This document shows positions 36,405-45,426 of a DNA stretch of 64,000 bases, piece after piece. Each line of letters starts with the position of its first letter. Position 1 is the first letter of the stretch. The notes under the pieces are model-generated. The model was not told where the DNA came from. It searched no databases and worked only from the letters and a program-made list of their open reading frames with translations. Source of the stretch: Litoreibacter janthinus (GTDB lineage: Bacteria; Pseudomonadota; Alphaproteobacteria; Rhodobacterales; Rhodobacteraceae); contig NZ_FOYO01000001.1 of NCBI RefSeq assembly GCF_900111945.1, forward strand, positions 1,929,751 to 1,993,750, in the 5' to 3' direction. The translations under genes were made by a program, and so were the position numbers.

Positions 36405-38657
36405 CTAATTGGGATGCTCGTCCCCGCGCAAAAGCCGCGGGGTGTAGCGTGTTGCTGGTTGTGCCATCGGGATCTGCTCTAGAAAGACACTTAAGGCATC
36501 CTTGCAGATCGGCTTCTTCAGCAGGGGAAGGGCCAAGCGTTTGCACGCATCTTTCAACTCTTTCGTTCTGTTGGCAGAGATGATCGCCGTCGGGACGTTG
36601 GCGTGGGTTTTCGAAACCTCTTCGTAAAGCTCTGTGCCCGTTTGGCCGGGGCCAAGTTGGTAGTCCAACAGCATGGCATCTGGGACCAATTCGATCTCGT
36701 CGAGGAGCGCGAGGGCTTCGGACGCGTTTTGCGCATGGATCACAGAGGCACCTTGGCTCTCGATCATCATGGAAATCGCATTTGCAAGTTGGGGGTCATT
36801 CTCTACCAACATCAACAAAAGCCCATTCAGATCCTTGTGCGCATGAGGCGAGGAGTCCGCGCTGTGTGTTTGCGGATCTTGTTTGGATTTTTCCAACGGC
36901 AGCATCACCGTAAAGCAGCTTCCTGTACCGGGTTCCGACCAAAGGTTCAGGCTATGGCCCAGTCCCATGCAGGCACGCTCCACAATAGCCAACCCAAGGC
37001 CAAGTCCGGCTTCGGAGTTTGTCGCGTCGAGCCGTTTGAATTCCTTGAAGATGTCGATCTGGTCAATCTCGGGAATGCCGCGGCCTGTGTCCCAAACCTC
37101 GATCCGTGCGGATGTACCCGCCCTACGCACGCCGACCACCACGCGGCCCGTTTCCGTATAGCGGATGGCGTTAGAGACAAGGTTCTGCACAATCCGACGC
37201 AGGTAGCCCGGATCACTTCTGACCCTGAGGTCACTGTTAACGATCCTAAGCTTAATGCCTTTCGCCGCCGCAAGCGGGGTCAGTTCATCTCGCAAAGGGG
37301 CGAAGATTTGTGACAGGCTCAGCGGCTGGACATTGAAGACGGCTTTACCTGCATCCAGTCGGGAAATGTCGAGCAAGGCTTCGATGATTTGCTCTGCTCC
37401 GGCAAGGGCGGTTTCGGTCTTGGCTATAACCTCCAGCGCCTCTGGATTGTCCACCTTGTCGGGCAAGGATGAGACAAAGAGTTTGGCAGCGGAAAGCGGT
37501 TGTAACAGGTCATGGCTTGCTGCCGCAACAAAGCGGCTTTTAGAGGCGTTGGCGCGTTCGGCTTCGGACAACGCTTCGCCCAGTTTCTCTGTGCGATCCC
37601 GAACACGGCGCTCCAGAAATTCGTTCATTTCATAGAGCGCGCGCGCTGCTTCGCGTTCCGCAGTGACGTCGGTGAAGCTGATCACAAATCCACGATCCGG
37701 CATCTCTTGCGCGAACACGTTGAACACTTGGTTGCCGCCACGGCTGACCTCGAAGGCCATCGGGCGACGCCGGATGGAATGGTCGGCCCATTTGCGAAGA
37801 TGCTCTGCGTCGAAGCCGTCATGGAAGTCCAGATCGTCACGCAGCCTGTCCATCAGCGTAGAAAACGCCATGCCAATCGCGGCGCGTCGTCTGGGCGGGG
37901 CTAGCATCCCGTCCATCTTCTTGTTCCACCCAACAAGCAACTGGTTGTGGTCGAAAATACAAACACCCTGATTGAGGTGGTCAAGCGTGGCCTGCAAAAT
38001 CTCAGCTTGATGGTCGCGCATCTTGTCGCGTTCCTGACGCTCCATGCGAATAATCTCGGTCACGTCGGTTTGCAGGATCACCGTGCCACCTCGCGAGGTG
38101 CGATGCTCACTGACTTGCAACCAACGGTCCCAGATCAGAGCAACGTTGAAGACGACATGTTCGTCGCCATGTCGCTGAATTCGCAGGGTAGCCCACTCGT
38201 CGCGGCTGACACCATCGGGCAGCTCTAGAAACCGGCTGCCGGAAATCAGCGACACGTAGTCTTCGAACGGCAATCCCGCGAGAAGATCGGCTTCTATATC
38301 CAGAAGATCGCGGCAAAAGCGGCTGTTCGAAAGGACCAACCTGTCATCAGTATCGAACAGGGCGAAGCCCTCGCTGATCGTCTCGATTGCCTCTGTGAGG
38401 TTGGACCGCGCGGTTTCCGTTTCAATATTCGCGATTTCGAGACGGGCATTTGAGTCTTGCAGAAGGTCGAGCGTGCGCTCCAATTCACGTGTGCGTTCGC
38501 GCACTTGGGTTTCCAGCAAGGCGGCACGTTCGAACTGTTGATAGGCGAGCCCTGATTGCTCGTTTTTCTGTTCGACCCTGCGCATGAGCGAGCGGGCGAT
38601 CTGCAAAAGCTTTTCATTCTGGCGCTCTACCGTATCGGCGGGGTTGATCAGCGACAT
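36405..38657 (-). CDS. Hybrid sensor histidine kinase/response regulator, PAS-PAS-HK-REC (NahK-like)
   Basis: A 750-residue soluble kinase. A coiled coil covers about residues 15-90, PAS domains about 85-205 and 215-335, and a second coil 335-375. HisKA carries the phospho-accepting His382 in AASHDLLQPL, followed by an ATPase domain (NLVSNAIRY, DTGRGIP, GLGLGLAIV) and a C-terminal receiver with Asp665 in LLDYQLGPG. This architecture next to a FIST protein and near a PQQ alcohol dehydrogenase matches P. aeruginosa NahK/ErcS'. The ATG at 38657 follows GGAGG and lies 4 bases after the FIST stop; an upstream start at 38705 would overlap FIST. Confidence 0.88.
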   Translation of the reverse strand: MSLINPADTVERQNEKLLQIARSLMRRVEQKNEQSGLAYQQFERAALLETQVRERTRELERTLDLLQDSNARLEIANIETETARSNLTEAIETISEGFALFDTDDRLVLSNSRFCRDLLDIEADLLAGLPFEDYVSLISGSRFLELPDGVSRDEWATLRIQRHGDEHVVFNVALIWDRWLQVSEHRTSRGGTVILQTDVTEIIRMERQERDKMRDHQAEILQATLDHLNQGVCIFDHNQLLVGWNKKMDGMLAPPRRRAAIGMAFSTLMDRLRDDLDFHDGFDAEHLRKWADHSIRRRPMAFEVSRGGNQVFNVFAQEMPDRGFVISFTDVTAEREAARALYEMNEFLERRVRDRTEKLGEALSEAERANASKSRFVAAASHDLLQPLSAAKLFVSSLPDKVDNPEALEVIAKTETALAGAEQIIEALLDISRLDAGKAVFNVQPLSLSQIFAPLRDELTPLAAAKGIKLRIVNSDLRVRSDPGYLRRIVQNLVSNAIRYTETGRVVVGVRRAGTSARIEVWDTGRGIPEIDQIDIFKEFKRLDATNSEAGLGLGLAIVERACMGLGHSLNLWSEPGTGSCFTVMLPLEKSKQDPQTHSADSSPHAHKDLNGLLLMLVENDPQLANAISMMIESQGASVIHAQNASEALALLDEIELVPDAMLLDYQLGPGQTGTELYEEVSKTHANVPTAIISANRTKELKDACKRLALPLLKKPICKDALSVFLEQIPMAQPATRYTPRLLRGDEHPN

Positions 38658-38661
38658 CAGC

Positions 38662-39852
38662 CTATGCCTCCGCTTCAGAGTCTGAATAGTAGAACGCCAC
38701 GCCACTCATCGTGTGATTCACATGCAGGGGGCCAATTTGCTCCCCATAGGTAGAGAACCCCGTTACCCGGTGTTCCGACATGATTTCAGACAGTTCGCGG
38801 CTCATCTGTGTTTGCTCCGCTTCAATCCGGCGCAAGATACAATCGCACCCGATGATATTCGCGGGGGCGCCATCCTCCGACAGTTCGGCCATTTTCCGGC
38901 GCAGATGCTCGGCCATGTTGTCGGGAGTGGCAACCGTGAGAACCATGCCTTCGTCGATGGCCGAGAAAAACACGAGCTCCCCTGCATCATTCACCTGCTG
39001 GATCGCGCGCACATGGTGCGTGCCGCCGATACGAACCACTACAGGGTGCGAGGCGAACGTGAAGCGGTCCAGTTGTTCGGGGTCTTTGCCGACGATCCGC
39101 GCGTATTCGCGCGCGGCTGGCTCGGCGTTGATTGATTTAACGATCCTGCGGTCCGGGTCCGCCTCTGTTACGACCATCTGCCGTTCGGTCGGGACGAGGT
39201 GATCGAGGCTGAACACACGCGCTTTGTGCTGACTGCGCAGCAAAGTCAGAACTGCGGCGTTGCTTTTGGATTTGCCATTCAGGGCGACCAGCGTTTCTTT
39301 AAAGTCGATACCGTCGCCCGCCGATCCGCCAAAAATGGGCATGTCGCGAAGGGCAGGGGAGATCGTGGCCGCAAACGTGTCTTCACTGAGAGACAGCCCA
39401 TCCACGACGAGAAACGCAAAGCCGTTCTCCATCTCTGGGCTGCGATCCTGTAGGGCTATGCGCTCGAGGGTGATGCGGTCAATCACCGGCTGCGCATTCA
39501 GGTTTTGGATATCCTCGATCAGCATGGAGGTTGTGGAGAAGCCTGACTTGGGAAAGCCGATGGCAACGATCAAGCCCTCGTCGTAGCCCGACTGCCCGAT
39601 TTCGCCAGCAGTGGTGCAGGCCAAAACATCAGTCGCTGGAAAGCACCGCTCTGCTTCAGCCACCACACCGTGAAAATCTGCGAGCGGTGTCACGAACAGG
39701 GCGACCAATCCAAACTCTCTTGATCCCAAGTCTTTTTGCAATTCTGTAACCGGAGACGTGTTTGTCCATGCCACTTGCGCCGTGCATAGAATGCCCGAGC
39801 GAGCGTGCTTTTCCAGCGCGGTTACTTTCTCAGCCCCACCATTAGCCAGCAT
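38662..39852 (-). CDS. FIST-domain sensor protein, NosP-like
   Basis: A 396-residue cytoplasmic protein made of FIST N (about 40-235) and FIST C (about 235-385) domains, with conserved stretches TDVLACTTAGEIGQSGYDEG, GGSAGDGIDF and GFSTYGEQIGPLHVNHTMSGVAFY. In several proteobacteria such proteins (NosP) bind heme, sense nitric oxide and control a partner kinase of NahK type; the kinase gene here is 4 bases downstream. NO sensing is therefore a family-based inference, and a small-ligand sensor role for FIST is the safer statement. Confidence 0.85.
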   Translation of the reverse strand: MLANGGAEKVTALEKHARSGILCTAQVAWTNTSPVTELQKDLGSREFGLVALFVTPLADFHGVVAEAERCFPATDVLACTTAGEIGQSGYDEGLIVAIGFPKSGFSTTSMLIEDIQNLNAQPVIDRITLERIALQDRSPEMENGFAFLVVDGLSLSEDTFAATISPALRDMPIFGGSAGDGIDFKETLVALNGKSKSNAAVLTLLRSQHKARVFSLDHLVPTERQMVVTEADPDRRIVKSINAEPAAREYARIVGKDPEQLDRFTFASHPVVVRIGGTHHVRAIQQVNDAGELVFFSAIDEGMVLTVATPDNMAEHLRRKMAELSEDGAPANIIGCDCILRRIEAEQTQMSRELSEIMSEHRVTGFSTYGEQIGPLHVNHTMSGVAFYYSDSEAEA

Positions 39853-39888
39853 GTCAGATTGTTCTCCCTAATCCGCAGGATAGGGCTC

Positions 39889-40590
39889 TCAGTCAGAGCT
39901 TGGCAAGACCGAAGCAAATTTGGCGTCCTGCGCGACCAGCACGGCCTGCGTGCGACTTTGGACCCCAAGCTTGCGCATAATGGCGGTGACGTGGGCTTTC
40001 ACCGTCGTCTCTGCAATCGTCAGATCGTAAGCGATCTGTTTGTTCAGTTTGCCTTCGCAAATCAGGTCCAGAATTCGGGCCTGTTGATTGGTAAGCGACG
40101 ACAATCGGGAAACGGATTCGCCGTTTTGCGCCGACGCATTGCCCTCTACGAAGCTGGCAGGTTTGTAGACCATACCCGCCGCGATGTGCTCGATTGCCTC
40201 TTTAAAGACGGAGCGACGGCTGTGCTTCGGCACGAACCCGGACGCCCCGGCGACAATTGCACCATTGATGATGGAGTTGTCCGTCATCGAAGAAACGATG
40301 ATGATCGGCGACTTCTCAGCGCGGCGGCGCAGGCGAATTAGCCCGTCTAAGCCACTGACATCAGGCAAATTCAGATCAAGCAGGATCAGGCTTGGCGGTG
40401 TTTCACCTTCTAGGCGTTCCAGCGCGGCCTCCAGACAATCGGCGGTAACAACAGTGCTGAACGCGGCGACTGATTTAAGCGTCAGTTCCAGCGCGTCGCA
40501 AAAGAGTGGATGATCGTCGATGACCAACGCCCAACCCTGAGGCTGTTTCGAATTGAGTTGCTCGGAAGTGGTCAGCCCATGCGGTGTCAT
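39889..40590 (-). CDS. LuxR-family response regulator (ErdR/AgmR-like)
   Basis: A 233-residue regulator with an N-terminal receiver (acidic pair in VIDDHP, phosphorylated Asp72 in LLDLNLP) and a C-terminal LuxR helix-turn-helix (LTNQQARILDLICEGKLNKQIAYDLTIAETTVKAHV). It is the likely output of the FIST/hybrid kinase pair 36 bases downstream. AgmR/ErbR/ErdR regulators of this class control quinoprotein alcohol oxidation in pseudomonads, matching the dehydrogenase gene next to it. The ATG at 40590 fits the usual short lead; a GTG at 40626 is possible. Neither has a clear ribosome site. Confidence 0.85.
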   Translation of the reverse strand: MTPHGLTTSEQLNSKQPQGWALVIDDHPLFCDALELTLKSVAAFSTVVTADCLEAALERLEGETPPSLILLDLNLPDVSGLDGLIRLRRRAEKSPIIIVSSMTDNSIINGAIVAGASGFVPKHSRRSVFKEAIEHIAAGMVYKPASFVEGNASAQNGESVSRLSSLTNQQARILDLICEGKLNKQIAYDLTIAETTVKAHVTAIMRKLGVQSRTQAVLVAQDAKFASVLPSSD

Positions 40591-40653
40591 GAGTGGATGA
40601 TAGCGTGCAAGGGCGGGCGCGGTCACTTGCCAAAAGGTCTTAGACCAAACAAA

Positions 40654-40680
40654 AAACGCCCCCTCGGGAAGGGGGCGTTT
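40654..40680 (-). terminator. Rho-independent terminator of the quinoprotein dehydrogenase gene
   Basis: A 10-bp stem AAACGCCCCC/GGGGGCGTTT with a 7-base loop, followed on the minus strand by a T-rich run (TTTTTTG). It ends the dehydrogenase transcript, so the downstream response-regulator gene needs its own promoter. Confidence 0.85.
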
Positions 40681-40699
40681 GAAATTTGTTTGGGAAGGA

Positions 40700-42463
40700 T
40701 CAGTTCGCTGCTAATTGGGCTGGCAGCCGGAAGGTCCACAGCATGCCACCTTGGTTCAGGTAGTTCACCTTCTTGGCAACTTCGCCACCCCAAAGCGGAA
40801 CAGCACCGCCCCAGCCAGAGATTACGGTGACATATTGCTCACCGTCTTGTTCCCAAGTGATCGGCTGACCCACAATGCCGGATCCCGTCTGGAAGGACCA
40901 CAGCACTTCGCCAGTCTCGTCGTCGAAGGCGATGAATTTGCCCTCAGGCGTTCCGGTGAACACCAGCCCACCTGCAGTTGTCATCACGCCACCCCAAAGA
41001 GGAGCATCGTTCTTGAACTCCCACTTGGTTTCGCCGCTGTCGGGGTCGATCGCCTTCAGGCTGCCGATGTGGTCTTCGTAGTTCGGCTTGATGGTAAAGC
41101 CGGAGCCGAGATAGGCGGCGCCCTTTTTGTAGGTGATCGGCTCGTTCCAGATGTCCATGCCCCATTCATTGGAGGGCACGTAGAACAGGCCTGTTTTGGG
41201 CGAGTGCGCCATTGGCATCCAGTTCTTGCCGCCAAGGAAGGATGGGGACGCAAAGACCACTTCACCCTTCTTGCCATCGGCCGCGTCCGCCGGATTGCCG
41301 GGGCGGTTGGCTTCGTTGAAGATCGGGCGACCGTTCTCGTCAATGCCTTCTGCCCAAGAGATATCTTTCACGAACGGCACAGCAGAGACGAATTTGCCGT
41401 CTTCGCGGTTCAACACGTAGAAGAAGCCATTCCGGTCAGCGGTTGCAAAGCGTTTGTTGCCGGAGCGGTCAGAATACGCGACCACTTCGTTCACGCCGTC
41501 ATAGTCCCAGCCTTCACGCGGTGTGGTCTGGAAGTGCCACTTGATCTCGCCGTTAGACGGGTCAATGCCGATGCGCGACGCCGCATACAGGTTGTCACCT
41601 GCATTCCCGTCAACCGGTGTGCCAGCATTGCGCAAGTGGCTGTTCCATGGGGCAGGGTTGCCTGCGCCGAAGACCAGCGTGTCGGTGTCGGCGTCGTAAG
41701 AGCCACCAAGCCAAGTCGCGCCACCGCCGGTTTTCCACATGTCGCCGGGCCAAGTCGCGTTCAACGTGCCAGTCATGGTGGATTCTTCGCCGTTCAGCGT
41801 GCCCATGTGGCCTTCGATCACCGGACGTGTCCAAACCAGATCGCCGGTTTCAGCGTTACGGGCCTGAACCTCGCCAACGATGCCGAATTCACCGCCAGAG
41901 TTGCCGGTGATGACCAGCCCTTTGACGATCAGTGGCGCGGCTGTGTAGCTGTATCCAGCTTTGTAATCTGCGATCTTCTTGTTCCAGACCACGTCACCTG
42001 TCTTGGCATTCAGGGCCACCATGCGCGCGTCTAGCGTGCCAAAGTAGATGTTGTCGCCATAAATTGCGGCACCGCGGTTTACCACGTCACAGCAAGGCAG
42101 AATGCCTTCCGGAAGTCGGGCATCATACTGCCACAGCTCTTCGCCGGTTTTCACGTCGATGGCATACATGCGCGAGTATGAGCCGGTGATATACATCACA
42201 CCGTCATGCACCAGCGGCTGGGTTTCCTGCCCGCGCTGTTTTTCCCCGCCAAGCGAGAATGCCCAAGCTGGAAGCAGGTTCTTCACGTTGTCTTTGTTCA
42301 AAGTCTCCAACGGCGAGAAGCGTTGCAGATGCCGCCCCATACCATTGGTCAGGACGTCGCCCGTAGACGCCGTATCGTTCAAAAGCATTTCCTCGGTGAC
42401 TTCCGCATGTGCAACGCCTGTTGCCAATACTGCGGCTGTCACGGCCATTACGAACCTGTTCAT
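40700..42463 (-). CDS. pedH: PQQ-dependent alcohol dehydrogenase, PedH/ExaF-like, lanthanide-type metal site
   Basis: A 587-residue periplasmic quinoprotein with a signal peptide ([20 protein letters not shown]) and the eight-bladed propeller of methanol/ethanol dehydrogenases. The vicinal disulfide is Cys124-Cys125 ([10 protein letters not shown]). The active-site motif is WDYDG with Asp320 and Asp322; the second Asp is the residue that marks lanthanide-dependent enzymes (XoxF, ExaF, PedH), whereas calcium enzymes carry Ala or Ser. Overall sequence resembles PedH/ExaF more than XoxF5. The ATG at 42463 has GGGAGG upstream. It passes electrons to a cytochrome c. No PQQ synthesis genes are in the window. 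Confidence 0.9.
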   Translation of the reverse strand: MNRFVMAVTAAVLATGVAHAEVTEEMLLNDTASTGDVLTNGMGRHLQRFSPLETLNKDNVKNLLPAWAFSLGGEKQRGQETQPLVHDGVMYITGSYSRMYAIDVKTGEELWQYDARLPEGILPCCDVVNRGAAIYGDNIYFGTLDARMVALNAKTGDVVWNKKIADYKAGYSYTAAPLIVKGLVITGNSGGEFGIVGEVQARNAETGDLVWTRPVIEGHMGTLNGEESTMTGTLNATWPGDMWKTGGGATWLGGSYDADTDTLVFGAGNPAPWNSHLRNAGTPVDGNAGDNLYAASRIGIDPSNGEIKWHFQTTPREGWDYDGVNEVVAYSDRSGNKRFATADRNGFFYVLNREDGKFVSAVPFVKDISWAEGIDENGRPIFNEANRPGNPADAADGKKGEVVFASPSFLGGKNWMPMAHSPKTGLFYVPSNEWGMDIWNEPITYKKGAAYLGSGFTIKPNYEDHIGSLKAIDPDSGETKWEFKNDAPLWGGVMTTAGGLVFTGTPEGKFIAFDDETGEVLWSFQTGSGIVGQPITWEQDGEQYVTVISGWGGAVPLWGGEVAKKVNYLNQGGMLWTFRLPAQLAAN

Positions 42464-42616
42464 TGTGGTTCCTCCCTTTGCCGTTCCATAAAGGTCGCGC
42501 ACCAAATCAGAGCGCAGACCGACCCGAGGGCGAGTATTCTTAGAAAGACTGTTGCTAGATATTGAACATTGGTCGTAAGACCCCAAACGCCTTGACACAG
42601 GGGTCATAGCACGATG

Positions 42617-42636
42617 GTCGTGATGCGACTCACGAC
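42617..42636. promoter_or_regulatory. Inverted repeat GTCGTGA-N6-TCACGAC in the divergent pedH promoter region
   Basis: A perfect 7+7 bp inverted repeat, 154 bases upstream of pedH and 37 bases before the divergent small secreted-protein gene. Its size suits a dimeric response-regulator site. Binding by the nearby LuxR-type regulator is a guess. Confidence 0.4.
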
Positions 42637-42672
42637 GGTTCTGGCTACCTTTCGCATAGGAGGGGGGCGGCT

Positions 42673-43194
42673 ATGAATATTCTGGTGGCTTTGACAATGA
42701 TTGCCGCAGCTGGTGCGGCTGCGGCGGATGTCCGAACCGTATTTCTTGAAACCAATGACGGGCAGCGGATTCAGATTGCAACGCTGGATCAACGCGAAGG
42801 CGGGGCCTATTCCGTTCATATGAATGACGCCGCGTTTAGCGACCATTTCTTGTCGATGCGCCCGTTCAAATGTCTTGAAGGACCTGACAAAAACTGGTGC
42901 CACGTGCCGTACCCCTATGAGATTGAACGCGACATCTCTGGCGATCTGGTCGATATGGAATACGACTTCCTGTTCGTCTGGAAAGCGGCGAACGACTACG
43001 GGATAAACATGTGGAATGGGGTGTATTACAAGATCGAAGCCCAAGGGTCGCGTTTTGTCGGCGTCTTGCATGAAATGGATATGGACCTTCTTTCCGCGCC
43101 GCCAGCCGCGGGGGAGTTGCGGCCATTATCGCCCAAAGACATCCACCCCAGCGACGCGGACAGCCACTGGCTACCGCGTCTGATTGTTGAGTGA
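42673..43194 (+). CDS. Secreted protein of unknown function
   Basis: A 173-residue protein with a signal peptide (MNILVALTMIAAAGAAAA). The mature part has two cysteines in FKCLEGPDKNWCHVPYPYE that could form a disulfide, and conserved-looking aromatic segments (DFLFVWKAANDYGINMWNGVYYKI). I do not recognise a family. It lies divergent from pedH, with AGGAGG upstream of its ATG, and converges with the cytochrome gene 3 bases away. A role in the periplasmic alcohol-oxidation system is likely from context only. Confidence 0.7.
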   Translation: MNILVALTMIAAAGAAAADVRTVFLETNDGQRIQIATLDQREGGAYSVHMNDAAFSDHFLSMRPFKCLEGPDKNWCHVPYPYEIERDISGDLVDMEYDFLFVWKAANDYGINMWNGVYYKIEAQGSRFVGVLHEMDMDLLSAPPAAGELRPLSPKDIHPSDADSHWLPRLIVE

Positions 43195-43197
43195 CGG

Positions 43198-43593
43198 CTA
43201 CTCCGCAAGAGTGGCGAGATAGGACAAAATGAAGTCCTGAACTGTGCGATCAGTAATCCCGACATGGCGCATCTTGGTCCCTGGCATGAAGCCGGTATTG
43301 TCTTCCATCCAGGCCCTCAGGGCAGCAGGGGTCCAGACAATAGGAGCATTGGACAAGGCTTCGGAGTAGTCATACCCCTCATGCGTGCCTGCGGCTCTGC
43401 CAACGATGCCGGAAAGCGAAGGGCCATAAGACGGGTCGGATGAGTTATCAGCGTGGCAGCGGTGGCATTCCGCGTCAAACAACGTCTTGCCGGCTTCGAT
43501 CTTTACGCTTTCGTATGCAGCGCCAGCAAAGCCCGGTGTGCCTGATAGGCCCGCAAGGATAGCTAGGCTTGCGAAAAGTTGTGAACGTCCCAT
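43198..43593 (-). CDS. Small periplasmic cytochrome c
   Basis: A 131-residue class I cytochrome c with a signal peptide (MGRSQLFASLAILAGLSGTPGFAGA), one heme site CHRCH and a probable Met ligand in GFMPGTKM. It resembles cytochrome c2/c552 proteins with the GPSLSGIVGRAAG segment. The ATG at 43593 follows AAAAGGAG; an earlier start adds 13 basic residues. It may carry electrons from the quinoprotein dehydrogenase to the terminal oxidase. Confidence 0.88.
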   Translation of the reverse strand: MGRSQLFASLAILAGLSGTPGFAGAAYESVKIEAGKTLFDAECHRCHADNSSDPSYGPSLSGIVGRAAGTHEGYDYSEALSNAPIVWTPAALRAWMEDNTGFMPGTKMRHVGITDRTVQDFILSYLATLAE

Positions 43594-43745
43594 GTCGCGT
43601 CTCCTTTTTGAATGAGGTAGGAATGCACCCACGATCGTGCTTGCAAGTTGATCTGCATCAAGCCAATGCGCCTTTGGGCGTTATCCTTTGGTCGTATTTC
43701 CGCAACTCGGGGCGGTGGTAGTCTGTGCTCAAACGGGAGGCGTTT

Positions 43746-44717
43746 ATGACATTTTTCAAATCTATGGGCGGCGCATTGATCGCGACGCTGCTGACGACCG
43801 CTGCCTTTGCGGACGCTCCGATATTACGGGCAGCGGTGCTGAAATTCGGGACGGTGAATTGGGAGCTGAACACGATCAAGCAGCACGGAATGGACACAGC
43901 CAACGGGTTCGAGCTCGAGGTGCAGGGCATGGCGGGCGGTTCCGCCGCGCAGGTCGCATTTCAGGGCGGGGAAGCAGATGTCATCGTGTCTGATTGGCTT
44001 TGGGTTGCGCGTCAGCGGGCGTCGGGAAAAGACTATGTCTTCATTCCCTATTCCAAAGCTGTTGGCGGTGTCATGGTCGGCAAGGACAGCACAGCGCAAA
44101 GCCTCGCAGACCTTAAAGGTATGAAGATCGGGATTGCAGGCGGTCCGTTAGACAAAAGCTGGCTGATCCTAAGAGCCTATGCCGAGAAAAAATTCGGCAT
44201 GGATTTGGCCGCCGAGACGGAACAGGTGTTTGGCGCGCCGCCGCTGATTTTCAAAACCGCCCTGTCAGGTGAAACAGCCGGAGCCATTAATTTCTGGCAC
44301 TTCATGGCGAAGATGGAAGCTGCGGGAATGCGCAAGCTCGTCGATGTCGCCGATGCGGCAAATGAACTGGGCCTGGATCCGAACACACCGCTTTTGGGAT
44401 ACGTCGTGAAAGGGGAGTTGCTTCGCGAGAATCCAGAGATTGTAAACGGCCTTGCCGCAGCATCGCGCGCGGCGAAGGATCTGCTTGCTAGGGATGAGGC
44501 TGAATGGGACCGTCTGCGCCCAGAAATGAATGCGAAAACCGATGCTGCCTTTGAAGCCCTGAAGGCTGGCTTCCGGGCAGGTATTCCCGCAACTGGCCCA
44601 ATTGATGAAGCCGCCGCCTCGCGGATGCTGAGCCTGATGGTCGAGCTTGGTGGCGAGGATTTGATCGGTAAGGCGACGGAACTGCCAAGCGGAACGTTCT
44701 TCCAAAGCGGCAGTTGA
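43746..44717 (+). CDS. ABC transporter substrate-binding protein, NitT/TauT type
   Basis: A 323-residue periplasmic binding protein with a signal peptide (MTFFKSMGGALIATLLTTAAFA) and the NMT1/SsuA fold: AGGSAAQVAFQGGEADVIVSDWLWVARQRA and KGMKIGIAGGPLDKSW. The ATG at 43746 has GGGAGG upstream. The ATPase starts 2 bases after its stop, but no permease follows. The only permease of this class in the window is at 59301. The ligand is unknown; the setting suggests a compound needed for quinoprotein oxidation. Confidence 0.85.
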   Translation: MTFFKSMGGALIATLLTTAAFADAPILRAAVLKFGTVNWELNTIKQHGMDTANGFELEVQGMAGGSAAQVAFQGGEADVIVSDWLWVARQRASGKDYVFIPYSKAVGGVMVGKDSTAQSLADLKGMKIGIAGGPLDKSWLILRAYAEKKFGMDLAAETEQVFGAPPLIFKTALSGETAGAINFWHFMAKMEAAGMRKLVDVADAANELGLDPNTPLLGYVVKGELLRENPEIVNGLAAASRAAKDLLARDEAEWDRLRPEMNAKTDAAFEALKAGFRAGIPATGPIDEAAASRMLSLMVELGGEDLIGKATELPSGTFFQSGS

Positions 44718-44718
44718 T

Positions 44719-45426
44719 GTGCTGCACGTGGTAAGTGAGGCATCTAACACTCGAAAAGGGTCTAACAACCCGGTTCTAGAGTTGCGTCTTGCTTCGCTGG
44801 TCTATGGCGATACGCCGATACTGGGCGCAGTTTCCTTGACTGTTGATCGGTCCGAGACCCTGGCGCTTGTTGGGCCATCCGGCGTCGGCAAAACCTCGTT
44901 GTTGCGGATTGTTGCGGGGCTGGAGACGCGATATCGCGGTACGTGCCGTGTGAACGGCAAAGTCGGAATGGTTTTCCAAGAGCCGACCTTGCTGCCGTGG
45001 CGCACAGTCGGTGACAACATCTGTATCGCAACAGGAATTTCCAAAGCGGAGGCGGAGCAGGCCTTGGCAGAGGTTGGGCTCGAAGGGCGCGGACAGGACT
45101 TCCCGTCGCAACTATCGCTAGGGCAGCAACGACGCCTGTCACTGGCCCGCGCTTTTGCAGCCAAACCCGACTTGTTGCTGATGGACGAACCTTTTGTCTC
45201 GCTCGACCCGAGTTTGGTGGAGGAGATGATGGTCTTGTTCGCCAAACTGCGCGCAACCCACAAGGTCACCACTATACTTGTCACCCATGTGGTGGAGGAA
45301 GCGACCAAGTTAGCCAGCCGCGTGGTCACACTTGGCGGCAGTCCAGCTCAGATGACCGGTGATGTTCAGAACAAAGGCGCGTATTTCCAGTTGTCCGCAT
45401 CGGGCGTCACCTCGTCTAAATCGTAG
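44719..45426 (+). CDS. ABC transporter ATPase, NitT/TauT (SsuB) type
   Basis: A 235-residue ATPase. Walker A is GPSGVGKTS, the Q-loop region is GMVFQEPTLLPWRT (typical of SsuB/TauB), the signature LSLGQQRRLSLAR replaces LSGGQ, and Walker B is LLLMDEPFVSLD. The start is a GTG 2 bases after the binding-protein stop, so translation is probably coupled. Its 3' end overlaps the convergent Sel1-repeat gene by 61 bases. Confidence 0.85.
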   Translation: MLHVVSEASNTRKGSNNPVLELRLASLVYGDTPILGAVSLTVDRSETLALVGPSGVGKTSLLRIVAGLETRYRGTCRVNGKVGMVFQEPTLLPWRTVGDNICIATGISKAEAEQALAEVGLEGRGQDFPSQLSLGQQRRLSLARAFAAKPDLLLMDEPFVSLDPSLVEEMMVLFAKLRATHKVTTILVTHVVEEATKLASRVVTLGGSPAQMTGDVQNKGAYFQLSASGVTSSKS

